From DASSBQ01 sp040981125 (lineage in GTDB: Bacteria > Nitrospirota > Nitrospiria > Nitrospirales > Nitrospiraceae), in NCBI GenBank assembly GCA_040981125.1, contig JANRMQ010000010.1:94176-158175 (forward strand): a stretch of 64,000 nucleotides of DNA. The letters run 5' to 3'. The notes beneath the pieces were generated by a model that was not told the DNA's origin, made no database searches, and was given only the letters and a program-made list of their open reading frames with translations. Position 1 is the first letter of the stretch; each line of letters opens with the position of its first letter. Of this stretch, positions 16,253 through 25,129 are shown one piece after another. A program made the translations under genes and the position numbers.

Positions 16253-18112
16253 ATGTTTGGCATCAAGACATTCGCTCAGGGAATAGCGCTGCTTGCTCTG
16301 TGGCTTTCTATGACTCACGCCACCGTACGCGGCGGGACTCATGAAGTCGCAACCATGGAGCGTCTGACCTCGGTTCCGCATACCGCGCTGAATTTTGCGA
16401 ATAATTCTCATGAGCGGATAGGCGGCCTCAATGTCCCGGCCGTTGCGCCTTATAATGAGGAACTGTTCTTTATCGCGAACTTTCAGACCATCGCGCTCTT
16501 CGATACACGAGAAGGAATCATTACGCCGCTTGAGATAGCCGGCGCCTCGGGCAACCTTGCCCGTGAAGCAGGATTTCAGCCGACCGGATTGTTCTACGAC
16601 GCGGAGAAGAATCATCTCTTCGTCGCGAACTACCTGCGAAACAACGTCATGGTGTTTCGTGTCCTATATGACACCGCTCGGTTGCAGCTGTTGCAGGTGC
16701 TGAAACACGAGTCGCTCGTGTCTCCGGAGGCCCTCTGGTTGGATCAGAAAAGCGGCATATTGGTGACGGCCAATTTCGACGGTCACAACGTGAGCGCGTT
16801 TCGAATGCATGACGACCTCTCATCGGAGTTTGTCTGGCGATCAGCTTTGCGGTTCGCCCACGGTCTGGCCGTGGCGGAAGGAAAGGTGTTTGCGACGGGC
16901 CTGCAAGATCGAGTGTTGGTCGAGTTGGATTTGGTGACGGGACGCTTCCTGCGAAAGATGGGAACACTGGGGTGGCATACTCACGAGGGGGAGTTCCTTT
17001 GGCCTACCTCCATCTATCCGGATGGACATGGCAATCTCATTATCTCCGATGCCGACACCGGCTTCATCAGCGTAATCGATATAGCCACCTTGTCGGTCAA
17101 ACGAGTAGTCGGAGGTAATGGTCCAGGGCGTGGATTTTTCAATCAACCATACTTTACGGCTGTCAGTAACGACCGGTTTCTCACCGTTTCCACGAAACAG
17201 CAGCGATTCGTGTACGGGGAGTATCCGGCGCTGCGAGCGACGAAAGCCTTCACGAAGTCAAAGGACTTTTGGAAGTATTTTTCGCCGACCGATCCACAGA
17301 GTCGTCTCGGATATACCGGATGGAATGATTATTGGTGGACGGAGGGCCCTCGCGTCAAATTGCTGGGCTGCGAGTACAGCGTCTACAGCAATACCCTGCG
17401 ACCATCCGGCCCCTCACCGTTGGTCAAAGCGTTCCTTGCCGGTACCGAGCGACCTTGTCCGGATATCCGCTTGGGTTATGTGGAAACGCCGTTCGGGATG
17501 AACATGTTTAAGCAGGTTCAAGTGATGGAGCGGCGGGGGTGGTACATCTTTCTTTCTCCTCAGTCCCATAGTGGTCCGCTATTGGTAAAGGAAGCCAATG
17601 GAAGGCTGTATGCCTTCTATCATTCCGAGGGTCGCAACGACTGTTGGGTGGTATCCGAAGCAATCTATTGCGATAACGGCGTGCGTAATCCCGATGTGAT
17701 GATCAGGCAGGTGGACGAGCTTGTTGCGAGCCTTGAACGGAAGCGGTGCGCCTCCGGAGTGAGTCTGAATAAAGACTATGTGGAGACACTGTCACATTGG
17801 TATGGCAGTATTGGAGGAGACAAAGACTATCTTGCTCGTATCGATATCCCTTCTTTGGCGCGAGAAGCCTATCGCTCAGCCAAGAGTATGCCTGCCCAGG
17901 GGCACGGCGGTGAAAATGAGCTCGGACGCTTCTATGCCGCCTGGGAAAATATGAGGACATGCGACGATGTCCCTGGCTTGGTGCGGTTACAGGCTGCGGC
18001 GGACCGTACGGGCCGGGAATACTTCAATGCCGCAAGTATTACGCAATTGTCGATGAATAGCCTTGTCGCCACGCAATTGCCTCATCGATCCGGTCGATCG
18101 CTCGTACAATAG
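16253..18112 (+). CDS. Exported beta-propeller-like protein within the polysaccharide locus
   Basis: This 619-residue protein has an N-terminal signal sequence (hydrophobic residues 5-20, possible cut near residue 24). Residues 60-320 show repeated blade-like segments such as PTGLFYDAEKNHLFVANY, EALWLDQKSGILVTANFDG and TSIYPDGHGNLIISDADTG, as in NHL/YVTN beta-propellers. The C-terminal 270 residues contain several Cys, likely disulfides, and no family I recognise. It probably acts in the periplasm or outside the cell, binding glycan or protein. The frame is open upstream to 16022, but that would overlap the previous gene; ATG 16253 gives the signal peptide. No clear ribosome site is seen. The next gene, a transglutaminase-fold protein, is 15 bp away. 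Confidence 0.7.
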   Translation: MFGIKTFAQGIALLALWLSMTHATVRGGTHEVATMERLTSVPHTALNFANNSHERIGGLNVPAVAPYNEELFFIANFQTIALFDTREGIITPLEIAGASGNLAREAGFQPTGLFYDAEKNHLFVANYLRNNVMVFRVLYDTARLQLLQVLKHESLVSPEALWLDQKSGILVTANFDGHNVSAFRMHDDLSSEFVWRSALRFAHGLAVAEGKVFATGLQDRVLVELDLVTGRFLRKMGTLGWHTHEGEFLWPTSIYPDGHGNLIISDADTGFISVIDIATLSVKRVVGGNGPGRGFFNQPYFTAVSNDRFLTVSTKQQRFVYGEYPALRATKAFTKSKDFWKYFSPTDPQSRLGYTGWNDYWWTEGPRVKLLGCEYSVYSNTLRPSGPSPLVKAFLAGTERPCPDIRLGYVETPFGMNMFKQVQVMERRGWYIFLSPQSHSGPLLVKEANGRLYAFYHSEGRNDCWVVSEAIYCDNGVRNPDVMIRQVDELVASLERKRCASGVSLNKDYVETLSHWYGSIGGDKDYLARIDIPSLAREAYRSAKSMPAQGHGGENELGRFYAAWENMRTCDDVPGLVRLQAAADRTGREYFNAASITQLSMNSLVATQLPHRSGRSLVQ

Positions 18113-18127
18113 CCGCCATCAATAGTC

Positions 18128-19072
18128 ATGAGCGCCGCAGACCGCCCGATGCAATCGGACCTGAGATATGACGAAGGCTCTTGTACCGGGACGGGACGTA
18201 AATGGAGACTGCAATCATTCTCATTGCTTTCTTACATCACATTGCTGTGGCTGCTGTTGATGGTTGGGATCGATGCAAGTCCGCAATTGGCGCCGGATAC
18301 CAAAATAGTAATCATTGGCCTGAACCATTTTGAATGGCTGGATAAGAACGTAAGCGCTCCGGCCTATTATCCGTGGCGAATATTCGATGCCGGACAGCCG
18401 GCCGTTGCCTTGCCGACATTGCAGACCATCGCGCGAAGCACGACAAACGATAGGGAGCTGTTGACGCGCGTCCTATCGTACTACAGAGATCATAAGGATG
18501 CGCTCCAAGAGCACTGGCATGAGAAAAATATTCACCGCGTGCAGGCTCTCTATGCCATGAATCTCATTCACCTTTCGCATCCGTATGGGGCCGATCGATT
18601 GCCGGAAACTTTCCTGGAATATGTAAATCAGATCGCCGCGTCTTCATGCCGCAATTTTGCCATCTATCAGAGTCGGATTCTCGACGCGTTCGGGTTGCCT
18701 TGGCGGTATGTCGCTGTTTCGTCGGGCTTTCACGGCTGGATTGAGGTCAAAATCGGGTCTCAGTGGGAAATCTTTGATGCAACCGCCAACGTGTGGATTG
18801 ATCATTCGGCCTTCGAACTGATGGAAGGACAGGCCAGGCAATACCGGCTGTTCTATACACCCTGGTCGGATATCTCTCGTCCCGACGCTCGTCGGTTTGT
18901 GGAACCATACGAGCCACATTATTACCAAGCCGGCGCCTTGCGCATGAACATGCCGGGTTTGGGCATCTATTTTCTGACTCCGTCGCATCTCCGGGATAAG
19001 GGACTCCGTCTCGAAGTGTGGCCGAACTTTTGTCCGGGAGCATTTCGAGGGGTGAAGTGCATGGACGCATGA
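18128..19072 (+). CDS. Membrane-anchored transglutaminase-like protein
   Basis: This 314-residue protein has one membrane segment near residues 33-50 and the rest outside the cytoplasm. A papain-like/transglutaminase triad is readable: Cys174 in SSCRNFAIY, His202 in GFHGWIEV and Asp217 in FDATANVW, with the Trp-Glu pattern of Transglut_core between. Known relatives are proteases, peptide N-glycanases, amidases or cross-linking enzymes. The substrate is unknown. The gene sits between an exported propeller protein and an AsnB-type amidotransferase, so modification or cross-linking of an amide-bearing surface polymer is a reasonable guess. The start ATG has no clear ribosome site. Confidence 0.75.
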   Translation: MSAADRPMQSDLRYDEGSCTGTGRKWRLQSFSLLSYITLLWLLLMVGIDASPQLAPDTKIVIIGLNHFEWLDKNVSAPAYYPWRIFDAGQPAVALPTLQTIARSTTNDRELLTRVLSYYRDHKDALQEHWHEKNIHRVQALYAMNLIHLSHPYGADRLPETFLEYVNQIAASSCRNFAIYQSRILDAFGLPWRYVAVSSGFHGWIEVKIGSQWEIFDATANVWIDHSAFELMEGQARQYRLFYTPWSDISRPDARRFVEPYEPHYYQAGALRMNMPGLGIYFLTPSHLRDKGLRLEVWPNFCPGAFRGVKCMDA

Positions 19073-19132
19073 CGGTGGATCAAGATCCTCCGGCGCGACA
19101 TGCGCATTAGATGTAAGGAGTAAAGACGGTAC

Positions 19133-21058
19133 ATGTGTGGAATTGCCGCTATCATGGACTTGGAAGGCGCCGCGGTGCCGAACCTGGCGCGCATGCTGCA
19201 GGCGATGAACGGACTGCAGCGCCATCGGGGGCCGGATGGGGAAGGAGCGTGGACCCACCCCGGCGGGATGGTCGGCTTTGGGCACCGGCGATTGAGCATC
19301 ATTGACCCGGCGGGCGGTCGGCAACCAATGCGGGACGGCCACGGCAATTGGGTGACGTTCAACGGCGAAATCTACAACTATCGCGAGCTACGAGCCGAAC
19401 TCGGACAGGATCGGTTTCTCACCGAATCGGACACAGAAGTCATCCTACACGCGTACCGAAAATGGGGAGCCGACTGCGTCCACCATTTGCGCGGGATGTT
19501 CGCGTTTGCATTGTGGGACGAGGAATGCCGCCGGCTGTTCTGCGCGCGCGACCGGTTCGGCATCAAACCCCTCTACTATATGGTGGTCGATAGTAGCCTG
19601 TATGTGGCCTCGGAGATCAAGGCGTTGCTGCCGTTCATCGACGAGATCGAGACGAACCTCGAGGCGTTCAAAGAATATCTGACGTTCCAATTCTGTTTGT
19701 CCGGCAAGACCCTGTTTCAGGGCATTCACGAGTTGGTTCCCGGCCATGTGTTGTTTGCCGGGCGAGGGCATCTGGAAACAAAGCGATATTGGGAAGTGTA
19801 TTACGATCTTGACTGGGACCACACCGGTAAATATTTCGAGGAGCGGATCCGCGCGCTGATCAAAGAATCGGTTGCATTGCATGTGCGGAGCGATGTGCCG
19901 ATCGGCGCCTATATCAGCGGAGGAATGGATTCCGGCATCGTCGCCTCGCTGGCAAGCGCCGAGGCCGGACAGGATTTCATGGGCTTTACGGGCAAGTTTG
20001 CTCTCGGTCCCGCCTACGATGAAAGCCGGTATGCGCGGGCCCTCGCGGATTGGCGTGGCTTCCCGTTGCACGAGTTGGAGATGACCGGGCAGGATTTTGT
20101 CGCCCACATAGAAAAGATCCTGTACCACCTTGATCAGCCGGTCGCCGGACCCGGGTCCTTCCCGCAGTACATGGTCTCATCACTGGTAGGCCGCCATCGC
20201 AAAGTCGTGCTGGGCGGTCAGGGGGGGGATGAAATCTTCGGCGGGTATGCGCGGTATCTGATCGCGTACTTCGAGCAATGCATCAAAGCGGCCATCGACG
20301 GCACGATGCAGAACGGCAACTTTGTCGTAACCTATGACTCGATCATTCCGAATTTATCGTCGCTTCGGGAATACAAGCCGCTGCTTCAGGAGTTCTGGCG
20401 AAAGGGGTTGTTCGAGGATTTGGATCGCCGGTATTTTCGGCTCGTCAATCGGGCCCGCGATCTGGACGAGGAAATCAATTGGCCCGCCATCGAACGCTAT
20501 TCGCCGTTCGACGCGTTTAACGAAATATTCCGTGGAAGCAATGTGCGCAAAGAATCCTATTTCGACTGTATGACGCATTTTGATTTCAAAACCCTGCTCC
20601 CGGCGCTTCTGCACGTCGAGGATCGAATGAGTATGGCTCATGGGGTCGAGTCGCGTGTGCCGTTTCTTGACCATCCCTTGGTGGAGTTCGCCGCCACCAT
20701 TCCGTCGAACGTGAAATTCATGAATGGGCGGATGAAGCATGTGCTCAAGAATGCGATGGCCGATGTGGTCCCGCCGGTGATTAGTAACCGGACGGACAAG
20801 ATGGGCTTCCCTGTCCCGTTGCACGAGTGGTTGACCCGTCCCGGCCTCATCCAAGAGTTTGTGCGGGATGTGTTCGGGTCGCGGAAGGCACTGAGCCGCG
20901 ATCTTATCAACAATGCGAAGGTCCTTGAGGGATTGACGAAGGAGCCGCGGTATGGGCGCAAAATCTGGGGACTGTTGTCGCTGGAGTTGTGGCAACAGGC
21001 GTTCCATGACCGCGCGCCGTCATTTCGAAAACTAGCCGATGTGGAGGTATTGCGATGA
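19133..21058 (+). CDS. asnB: AsnB-type glutamine-dependent amidotransferase 1
   Basis: This is a 641-residue protein. The N-terminal Ntn glutaminase domain has catalytic Cys2 (MCGIAAI), RHRGPDGEG, VTFNGEIYNYREL and SDTEVIL. The C-terminal synthetase domain has the PPi loop ISGGMDSGIVA and GGQGGDEIFGGYARY. The family makes Asn or, in glycan loci, amidates carboxyl groups of uronic acids. A location between glycan genes favours the second role (inference). ATG 19133 has AAGGAG upstream. It overlaps the following SDR gene by 4 bp (ATGA), so the products probably act together. A second, divergent AsnB lies at 28436. Confidence 0.9.
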   Translation: MCGIAAIMDLEGAAVPNLARMLQAMNGLQRHRGPDGEGAWTHPGGMVGFGHRRLSIIDPAGGRQPMRDGHGNWVTFNGEIYNYRELRAELGQDRFLTESDTEVILHAYRKWGADCVHHLRGMFAFALWDEECRRLFCARDRFGIKPLYYMVVDSSLYVASEIKALLPFIDEIETNLEAFKEYLTFQFCLSGKTLFQGIHELVPGHVLFAGRGHLETKRYWEVYYDLDWDHTGKYFEERIRALIKESVALHVRSDVPIGAYISGGMDSGIVASLASAEAGQDFMGFTGKFALGPAYDESRYARALADWRGFPLHELEMTGQDFVAHIEKILYHLDQPVAGPGSFPQYMVSSLVGRHRKVVLGGQGGDEIFGGYARYLIAYFEQCIKAAIDGTMQNGNFVVTYDSIIPNLSSLREYKPLLQEFWRKGLFEDLDRRYFRLVNRARDLDEEINWPAIERYSPFDAFNEIFRGSNVRKESYFDCMTHFDFKTLLPALLHVEDRMSMAHGVESRVPFLDHPLVEFAATIPSNVKFMNGRMKHVLKNAMADVVPPVISNRTDKMGFPVPLHEWLTRPGLIQEFVRDVFGSRKALSRDLINNAKVLEGLTKEPRYGRKIWGLLSLELWQQAFHDRAPSFRKLADVEVLR

Positions 21059-21999
21059 GGGTGGTCATTACCGGTGGCGCAGGATTTATTGGGTCGCATC
21101 TTGCCGACCGCTTGATCGCGCGCGGGGATGTCGTGTGGATCATCGATAATTATGCGACCGGCCGCCGTGAGAATGTGCCGTCCCATCCCCTGTTGACGGT
21201 CGTGGAGGGCACGATCGCCGACGACACAACGGTGAGAAAAGTCTTTGCGGAGTGCAAGCCTGAGTTGGTGGTGCATGCGGCGGCCTCCTACAAGGATCCC
21301 GACAACTGGGGAGAAGACGCTCGGACCAATGTGCTTGGGACGGCCAACATCGTGCAAGCCAGCACGTGTGTCCAAGTGAAGCGCCTCATTTATTTTCAGA
21401 CCGCCCTCTGTTACGGACTCAAGCCGCTTGAGCAGCCGATCACTCTGCGCCACCCTGTACGTCCGGAAGGCAGCAGCTATGCCGTGAGCAAAACGGCGGG
21501 CGAACAGTACGTCATGTTGAGCGGGCTGGATTGGATTTCATTCCGGTTGGCAAACGCCTACGGTCCCCGGAATCTGAGTGGACCGTTGCCGACTTTCTAT
21601 CATCGCCTGACGTCCCAGAAGTCCTGCTTTGTCATGGATACCCGCAGGGATTTCATCTTCATCGACGATTTGATCGCGGTGGTCCTGGCGGCAATCGACG
21701 GCAAGGGAGGATCCGGAGTCTATCACATCTCTTCCGGCGGAGACTTCTCCATCAAGGAACTGTTCGATGCGACGACTCAGGCGCTCGATATTCACCTGGA
21801 TCGGCCCGTGGAGGTACGTCCCAGAAGTGCCGATGATGTGTACACCATTCTCCTGGATCCCTCCAAAACAGAGCAAGAGTTTCACTGGAAGGCCCACACG
21901 CCGCTCCAGAAGGGGGTGGCCGCGGCGATCGAATGGTATAAGAAGACCAACATCCAGCAGACGTTCACGCATCTGAAACCGGTGGAAAAGGCGCGATGA
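21055..21999 (+). CDS. NAD-dependent epimerase/dehydratase (extended SDR) 1
   Basis: This 314-residue cytoplasmic enzyme has the NAD-binding motif GGAGFIGSHLADRL at residues 7-20, a VVHAAASYKDP segment and the catalytic Tyr/Lys pair in SSYAVSKTAGE. It matches nucleotide-sugar epimerases, dehydratases and UDP-xylose synthases; the exact reaction cannot be read from sequence. DTRRDFIFIDDL is typical of UDP-glucose/glucuronate-handling members. It is translationally coupled on both sides (ATGA overlaps with asnB upstream and the second SDR downstream). Confidence 0.85.
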   Translation: MRVVITGGAGFIGSHLADRLIARGDVVWIIDNYATGRRENVPSHPLLTVVEGTIADDTTVRKVFAECKPELVVHAAASYKDPDNWGEDARTNVLGTANIVQASTCVQVKRLIYFQTALCYGLKPLEQPITLRHPVRPEGSSYAVSKTAGEQYVMLSGLDWISFRLANAYGPRNLSGPLPTFYHRLTSQKSCFVMDTRRDFIFIDDLIAVVLAAIDGKGGSGVYHISSGGDFSIKELFDATTQALDIHLDRPVEVRPRSADDVYTILLDPSKTEQEFHWKAHTPLQKGVAAAIEWYKKTNIQQTFTHLKPVEKAR

Positions 22000-23078
22000 T
22001 GTCCTCGCAAATCTCTGCCGCCGCGCCGATAGATGATCATAATTTGCGGAACGGACGCCTATTGGTCGTCGGGGGAGCGGGCTTTGTGGGCGGGAACCTG
22101 GTTCGGCACGTGTTGGCCCTGGGATGCCCGTCCGTCGTCGTTGTCGATAATCTCCTATCGGCGGAACGGGACAATGTGCCGGAGGACCCGCGCGTGTCTT
22201 TTCTTCAAGGGTCCATCGGCGAGTCGCGTGTGTTGAATGCAATCCGAGACGACTTCGACTACGTGTTCCATTTGGCGACGTTTCACGGCAATCAAAACTC
22301 GATCGCCGATCCTTTGGCAGATCATGACAACAATCTCTGGCCTACCTTGCGGCTTTACGAGCATATCAAGGCTTTTCGCCGAATCAAGAAGGTGGTGTAC
22401 GCGGCATCGGGGTGCACGCTTGCTCCGCATACCTTTGAGCAGTCCGATCCGGTCGGGGAAGAGGGGCCGGTGCCACTGGAGTTGGACAGCCCCTATCAGA
22501 TCTCGAAAGTGGTCGGAGAATTCTACTCCGTCTATTACGCCAATCGGCATGGCCTGCCCACGGTGCGGGCTCGGTTTCAGAATGTGTATGGACCCGGCGA
22601 GATACTCGGCGCGGGCCAGTGGCGGGGCACGGCGGCGACTGTATGGCGCAATGTGGTGCCGACCTTTGTGTACCGGGCGCTCAAACATTTGCCTCTTCAA
22701 GTCGAAAATGAGGGACGCGCCGGCCGCGACTTTATTTATATCGAAGATATCGTCCGTGGGCTGCTCTTGTGTGCGATCGAGGGACGTCCCGGGGATGTCT
22801 ACAATCTTGCGAGCGGGGTCGAGACGACCATCATGGATTTGGCATCCACCATCAACCGCATGACGAGGAATCCGTCTCCGATCGAACACCTGCCACGGCG
22901 AGCGTGGGATCATGCCGGCAGGCGTGTGGGCAGTCCTGTGAAGGCTCGCGAGAAGCTCGGCTTTTCGGCATCGATCCATCTCGATCAAGGATTGAAGAGG
23001 ACCATCGGCTGGACGGAGGAGAATGTGTCGTTTATCGAGCGATGTATTCGTCAACACGGCAGTCGGATCGCCGCCTAG
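21996..23078 (+). CDS. NAD-dependent epimerase/dehydratase (extended SDR) 2
   Basis: This 360-residue SDR has VVGGAGFVGGNLVRH (about residues 24-38), DNLLSAERDNVP, HLATFHGNQ and the catalytic YQISKVVGE. RAGRDFIYIEDIVRG supports a UDP- or dTDP-sugar substrate. It is clearly related to the preceding SDR and overlaps it by 4 bp, so two successive conversions of one sugar nucleotide are plausible. The N-terminal extension of about 20 residues is polar and not conserved-looking; ATG 21999 is an alternative start. Confidence 0.85.
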   Translation: MMSSQISAAAPIDDHNLRNGRLLVVGGAGFVGGNLVRHVLALGCPSVVVVDNLLSAERDNVPEDPRVSFLQGSIGESRVLNAIRDDFDYVFHLATFHGNQNSIADPLADHDNNLWPTLRLYEHIKAFRRIKKVVYAASGCTLAPHTFEQSDPVGEEGPVPLELDSPYQISKVVGEFYSVYYANRHGLPTVRARFQNVYGPGEILGAGQWRGTAATVWRNVVPTFVYRALKHLPLQVENEGRAGRDFIYIEDIVRGLLLCAIEGRPGDVYNLASGVETTIMDLASTINRMTRNPSPIEHLPRRAWDHAGRRVGSPVKAREKLGFSASIHLDQGLKRTIGWTEENVSFIERCIRQHGSRIAA

Positions 23079-23124
23079 CCTTAGACCACTGCTCACCGAC
23101 CACCGTGAACAAAATAGGATATCA

Positions 23125-23904
23125 GTGACTTCTTCGCGATTCCTAAACCATGTGTGTCGGACCGTCACGCAGGAGGAGAAGTCCGACATCCTGATGAAGC
23201 ACTACAACACCATCGCCCGGGAGATGCGGCGGGTCGGCACATGGCGTGGAAAGGCAAGATTGCTGGATGTGGGATGCGGGATTGGACTGTATTCCGAATT
23301 CTGGCATGGACGCGGCATGGAAGTGACCGCTGTCGACGTCGATGCCGACCAGGTGTCGATCGCTGTTCGGCGTGCGAAAGAACGGAATTGGGATATCCGA
23401 TATCGCGTGGCCAGCGGAGACCGATTGCCCTTCAGGGCCGGCTCCTTCGATATTGTGTATGCCAATTCGCTTCTGGAGCATGTCGAGGAATGGGAACGAT
23501 GTCTCACGGAATGGGTCCGCGTCCTGGCGCCCGGCGGGCTTCTCTGGGTTGAGACCACCAATGTTCTGTGTCCTCGGCAAGGAGAGTTTCGATGGCTTCC
23601 TTTGTACAGCTGGTGGCCCTCTACAGTAAAGCGGCTCATTGTGCGCGCGGCGCGCGGACCGTTTCCCGCGCTGGTGAACTACAGTTCCTGCCCCGCGCTC
23701 CATTGGTTTTCCTTTTTTCAACTCGAACGATGGTTCAAGGCGCAGGGACTTGTGATTCGCGATCGGTTTGATTGCCTGGATATGGCCGCCGTCGGGCCGA
23801 TCAAACGCGGGATCAGGACCCTGGCCCTGTCCTGCCCGCTTGGCCGGTATCTGGCTTATCTGCTGATTTCTCCCCTTGTCGTGGTCGTCACGCGTCCTGC
23901 CTGA
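23125..23904 (+). CDS. Class I SAM-dependent methyltransferase
   Basis: This 259-residue protein has SAM motif LLDVGCGIGLYSEF at about residue 45, an acidic VDVD loop, GDRLPFRAGSFDIVYANSLLEHV and a PGGLLWVET strand, the Methyltransf_11 pattern. GTG 23125 is preferred: TAGGAT lies 4 bp before it, and this start clears the upstream gene, whereas the in-frame ATG at 23023 overlaps it by 56 bp. The target is probably a sugar or lipid in the glycan pathway. The hydrophobic C-terminus (about residues 232-254) suggests membrane association. Confidence 0.82.
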   Translation: MTSSRFLNHVCRTVTQEEKSDILMKHYNTIAREMRRVGTWRGKARLLDVGCGIGLYSEFWHGRGMEVTAVDVDADQVSIAVRRAKERNWDIRYRVASGDRLPFRAGSFDIVYANSLLEHVEEWERCLTEWVRVLAPGGLLWVETTNVLCPRQGEFRWLPLYSWWPSTVKRLIVRAARGPFPALVNYSSCPALHWFSFFQLERWFKAQGLVIRDRFDCLDMAAVGPIKRGIRTLALSCPLGRYLAYLLISPLVVVVTRPA

Positions 23905-23914
23905 AGAGGCTGCC

Positions 23915-25129
23915 ATGAAAGACCGTGTCCGCGCCGTCGGGTTCTATGCCAGAGGTGAAACCCATTGGAGAGCGATTCTTCGGGACACCCTGGCGGGAAG
24001 CCTCCGGTTAGGACCGCACCATATCCCTGCAGGGTGCCGACATCTGCCTGGTCTTCGCTCAATCGTGCAGGAAGAATTTCAGGTCTTGTCCTACGTGATG
24101 GACTGGAAAGATGCCTTCGCGGGATGTCCATTGCTGGAGGTGGAGTGGTGCAACATCCATAATCTGCTGGAGTTCGCCTCCGGGCTGCGAAAAGTAAAGG
24201 AGTATCCCTTGAGTATCATCCTGCATTCTGCGGCGTGGGATGATCTCCGGTTGCTGCGCATGGCGGAACGGCGCTTTCAATCTCGTAAGGGACGGATGCT
24301 CATATTCTATGGAAATGAGTATCATAATATGAGCGAGAAGATTAGTTTCGCGCGGGCGGTGCAGGCCGACTATATCGCCTCGCAACTTCCGCTGTCTTCC
24401 GCGGAATGGCTGTATGCTGATTGCGGGCGGTCGGTGGTCCTTCCGGCTCCCGCGGCGCTGAATCCACGCATCTATGAGCCGGGACACTCAACGCGTCCCA
24501 TCGACATCGGTTTCCGCGGCGATCTCTATGCCAGCGCCTTTGCGCTCGGAGATACGGAACGCACGAATATTCTGGAGTACTTCAATCGCCACGCGGCCGA
24601 CTTGGGGCTCACCAAGGATATTCGCTTCGTGCGCCATCCGAGAGAGCAGTGGAACAGCTTCCTGAATCAATGCAAAGGCATCATGGGAGCGGAATCCGGC
24701 ACGTACTTCCTGGAGAAGGACGATCGCACGCGCCGCGCGGTCATCGCATTTCTGGCGGAAGAGCCGCAGGCCACCTTCGACCAAGTGTATGAGCGCTTTT
24801 TCAAGTCTTTTACCGATCCTGTCTCCGGGAAGGCCATTTCTTCCCGGCATTTCGAACCGATCGGAACCCAGACCTGTCAACTTCTATTGGAAGGAAGCTA
24901 CAACGGCATCCTGAAAGCCGACGAACATTACATCAGCGTAAAGAAGGATTTCTCCAATATCGAAGAGGCCGTTCGTCGATTCAAGGACGAGGGTTATCGA
25001 GCGGCGATGGTCCGGCGCACCCATGAATATGTATTGGACGAGCATACCTACGACCGGCGGGTGCAAGGGCTGGTCCGGACGGCGCTGGAAGGGAAGGCGT
25101 GGTGTCCACAATCGAGGAGGGTGGCATGA
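23915..25129 (+). CDS. CgeB-like putative glycosyltransferase, small paralog
   Basis: This 404-residue protein is related to the product of the gene at 14442 through GAESGTYF, a helical stretch with multiple acidic residues, TCQLLLEGSYNGILKADEHYISV and a C-terminal helix. The N-terminal half (VEWCNIHNLLEFASGLR, YPLSIILHSAAWDDL) looks like a GT-B acceptor domain. It is probably a transferase for the surface glycan; no experimental family function can be assigned. It starts 10 bp after the methyltransferase gene, at ATG 23915 rather than 23876, which would overlap that gene. Its stop overlaps the next start (ATGA). Confidence 0.65.
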   Translation: MKDRVRAVGFYARGETHWRAILRDTLAGSLRLGPHHIPAGCRHLPGLRSIVQEEFQVLSYVMDWKDAFAGCPLLEVEWCNIHNLLEFASGLRKVKEYPLSIILHSAAWDDLRLLRMAERRFQSRKGRMLIFYGNEYHNMSEKISFARAVQADYIASQLPLSSAEWLYADCGRSVVLPAPAALNPRIYEPGHSTRPIDIGFRGDLYASAFALGDTERTNILEYFNRHAADLGLTKDIRFVRHPREQWNSFLNQCKGIMGAESGTYFLEKDDRTRRAVIAFLAEEPQATFDQVYERFFKSFTDPVSGKAISSRHFEPIGTQTCQLLLEGSYNGILKADEHYISVKKDFSNIEEAVRRFKDEGYRAAMVRRTHEYVLDEHTYDRRVQGLVRTALEGKAWCPQSRRVA

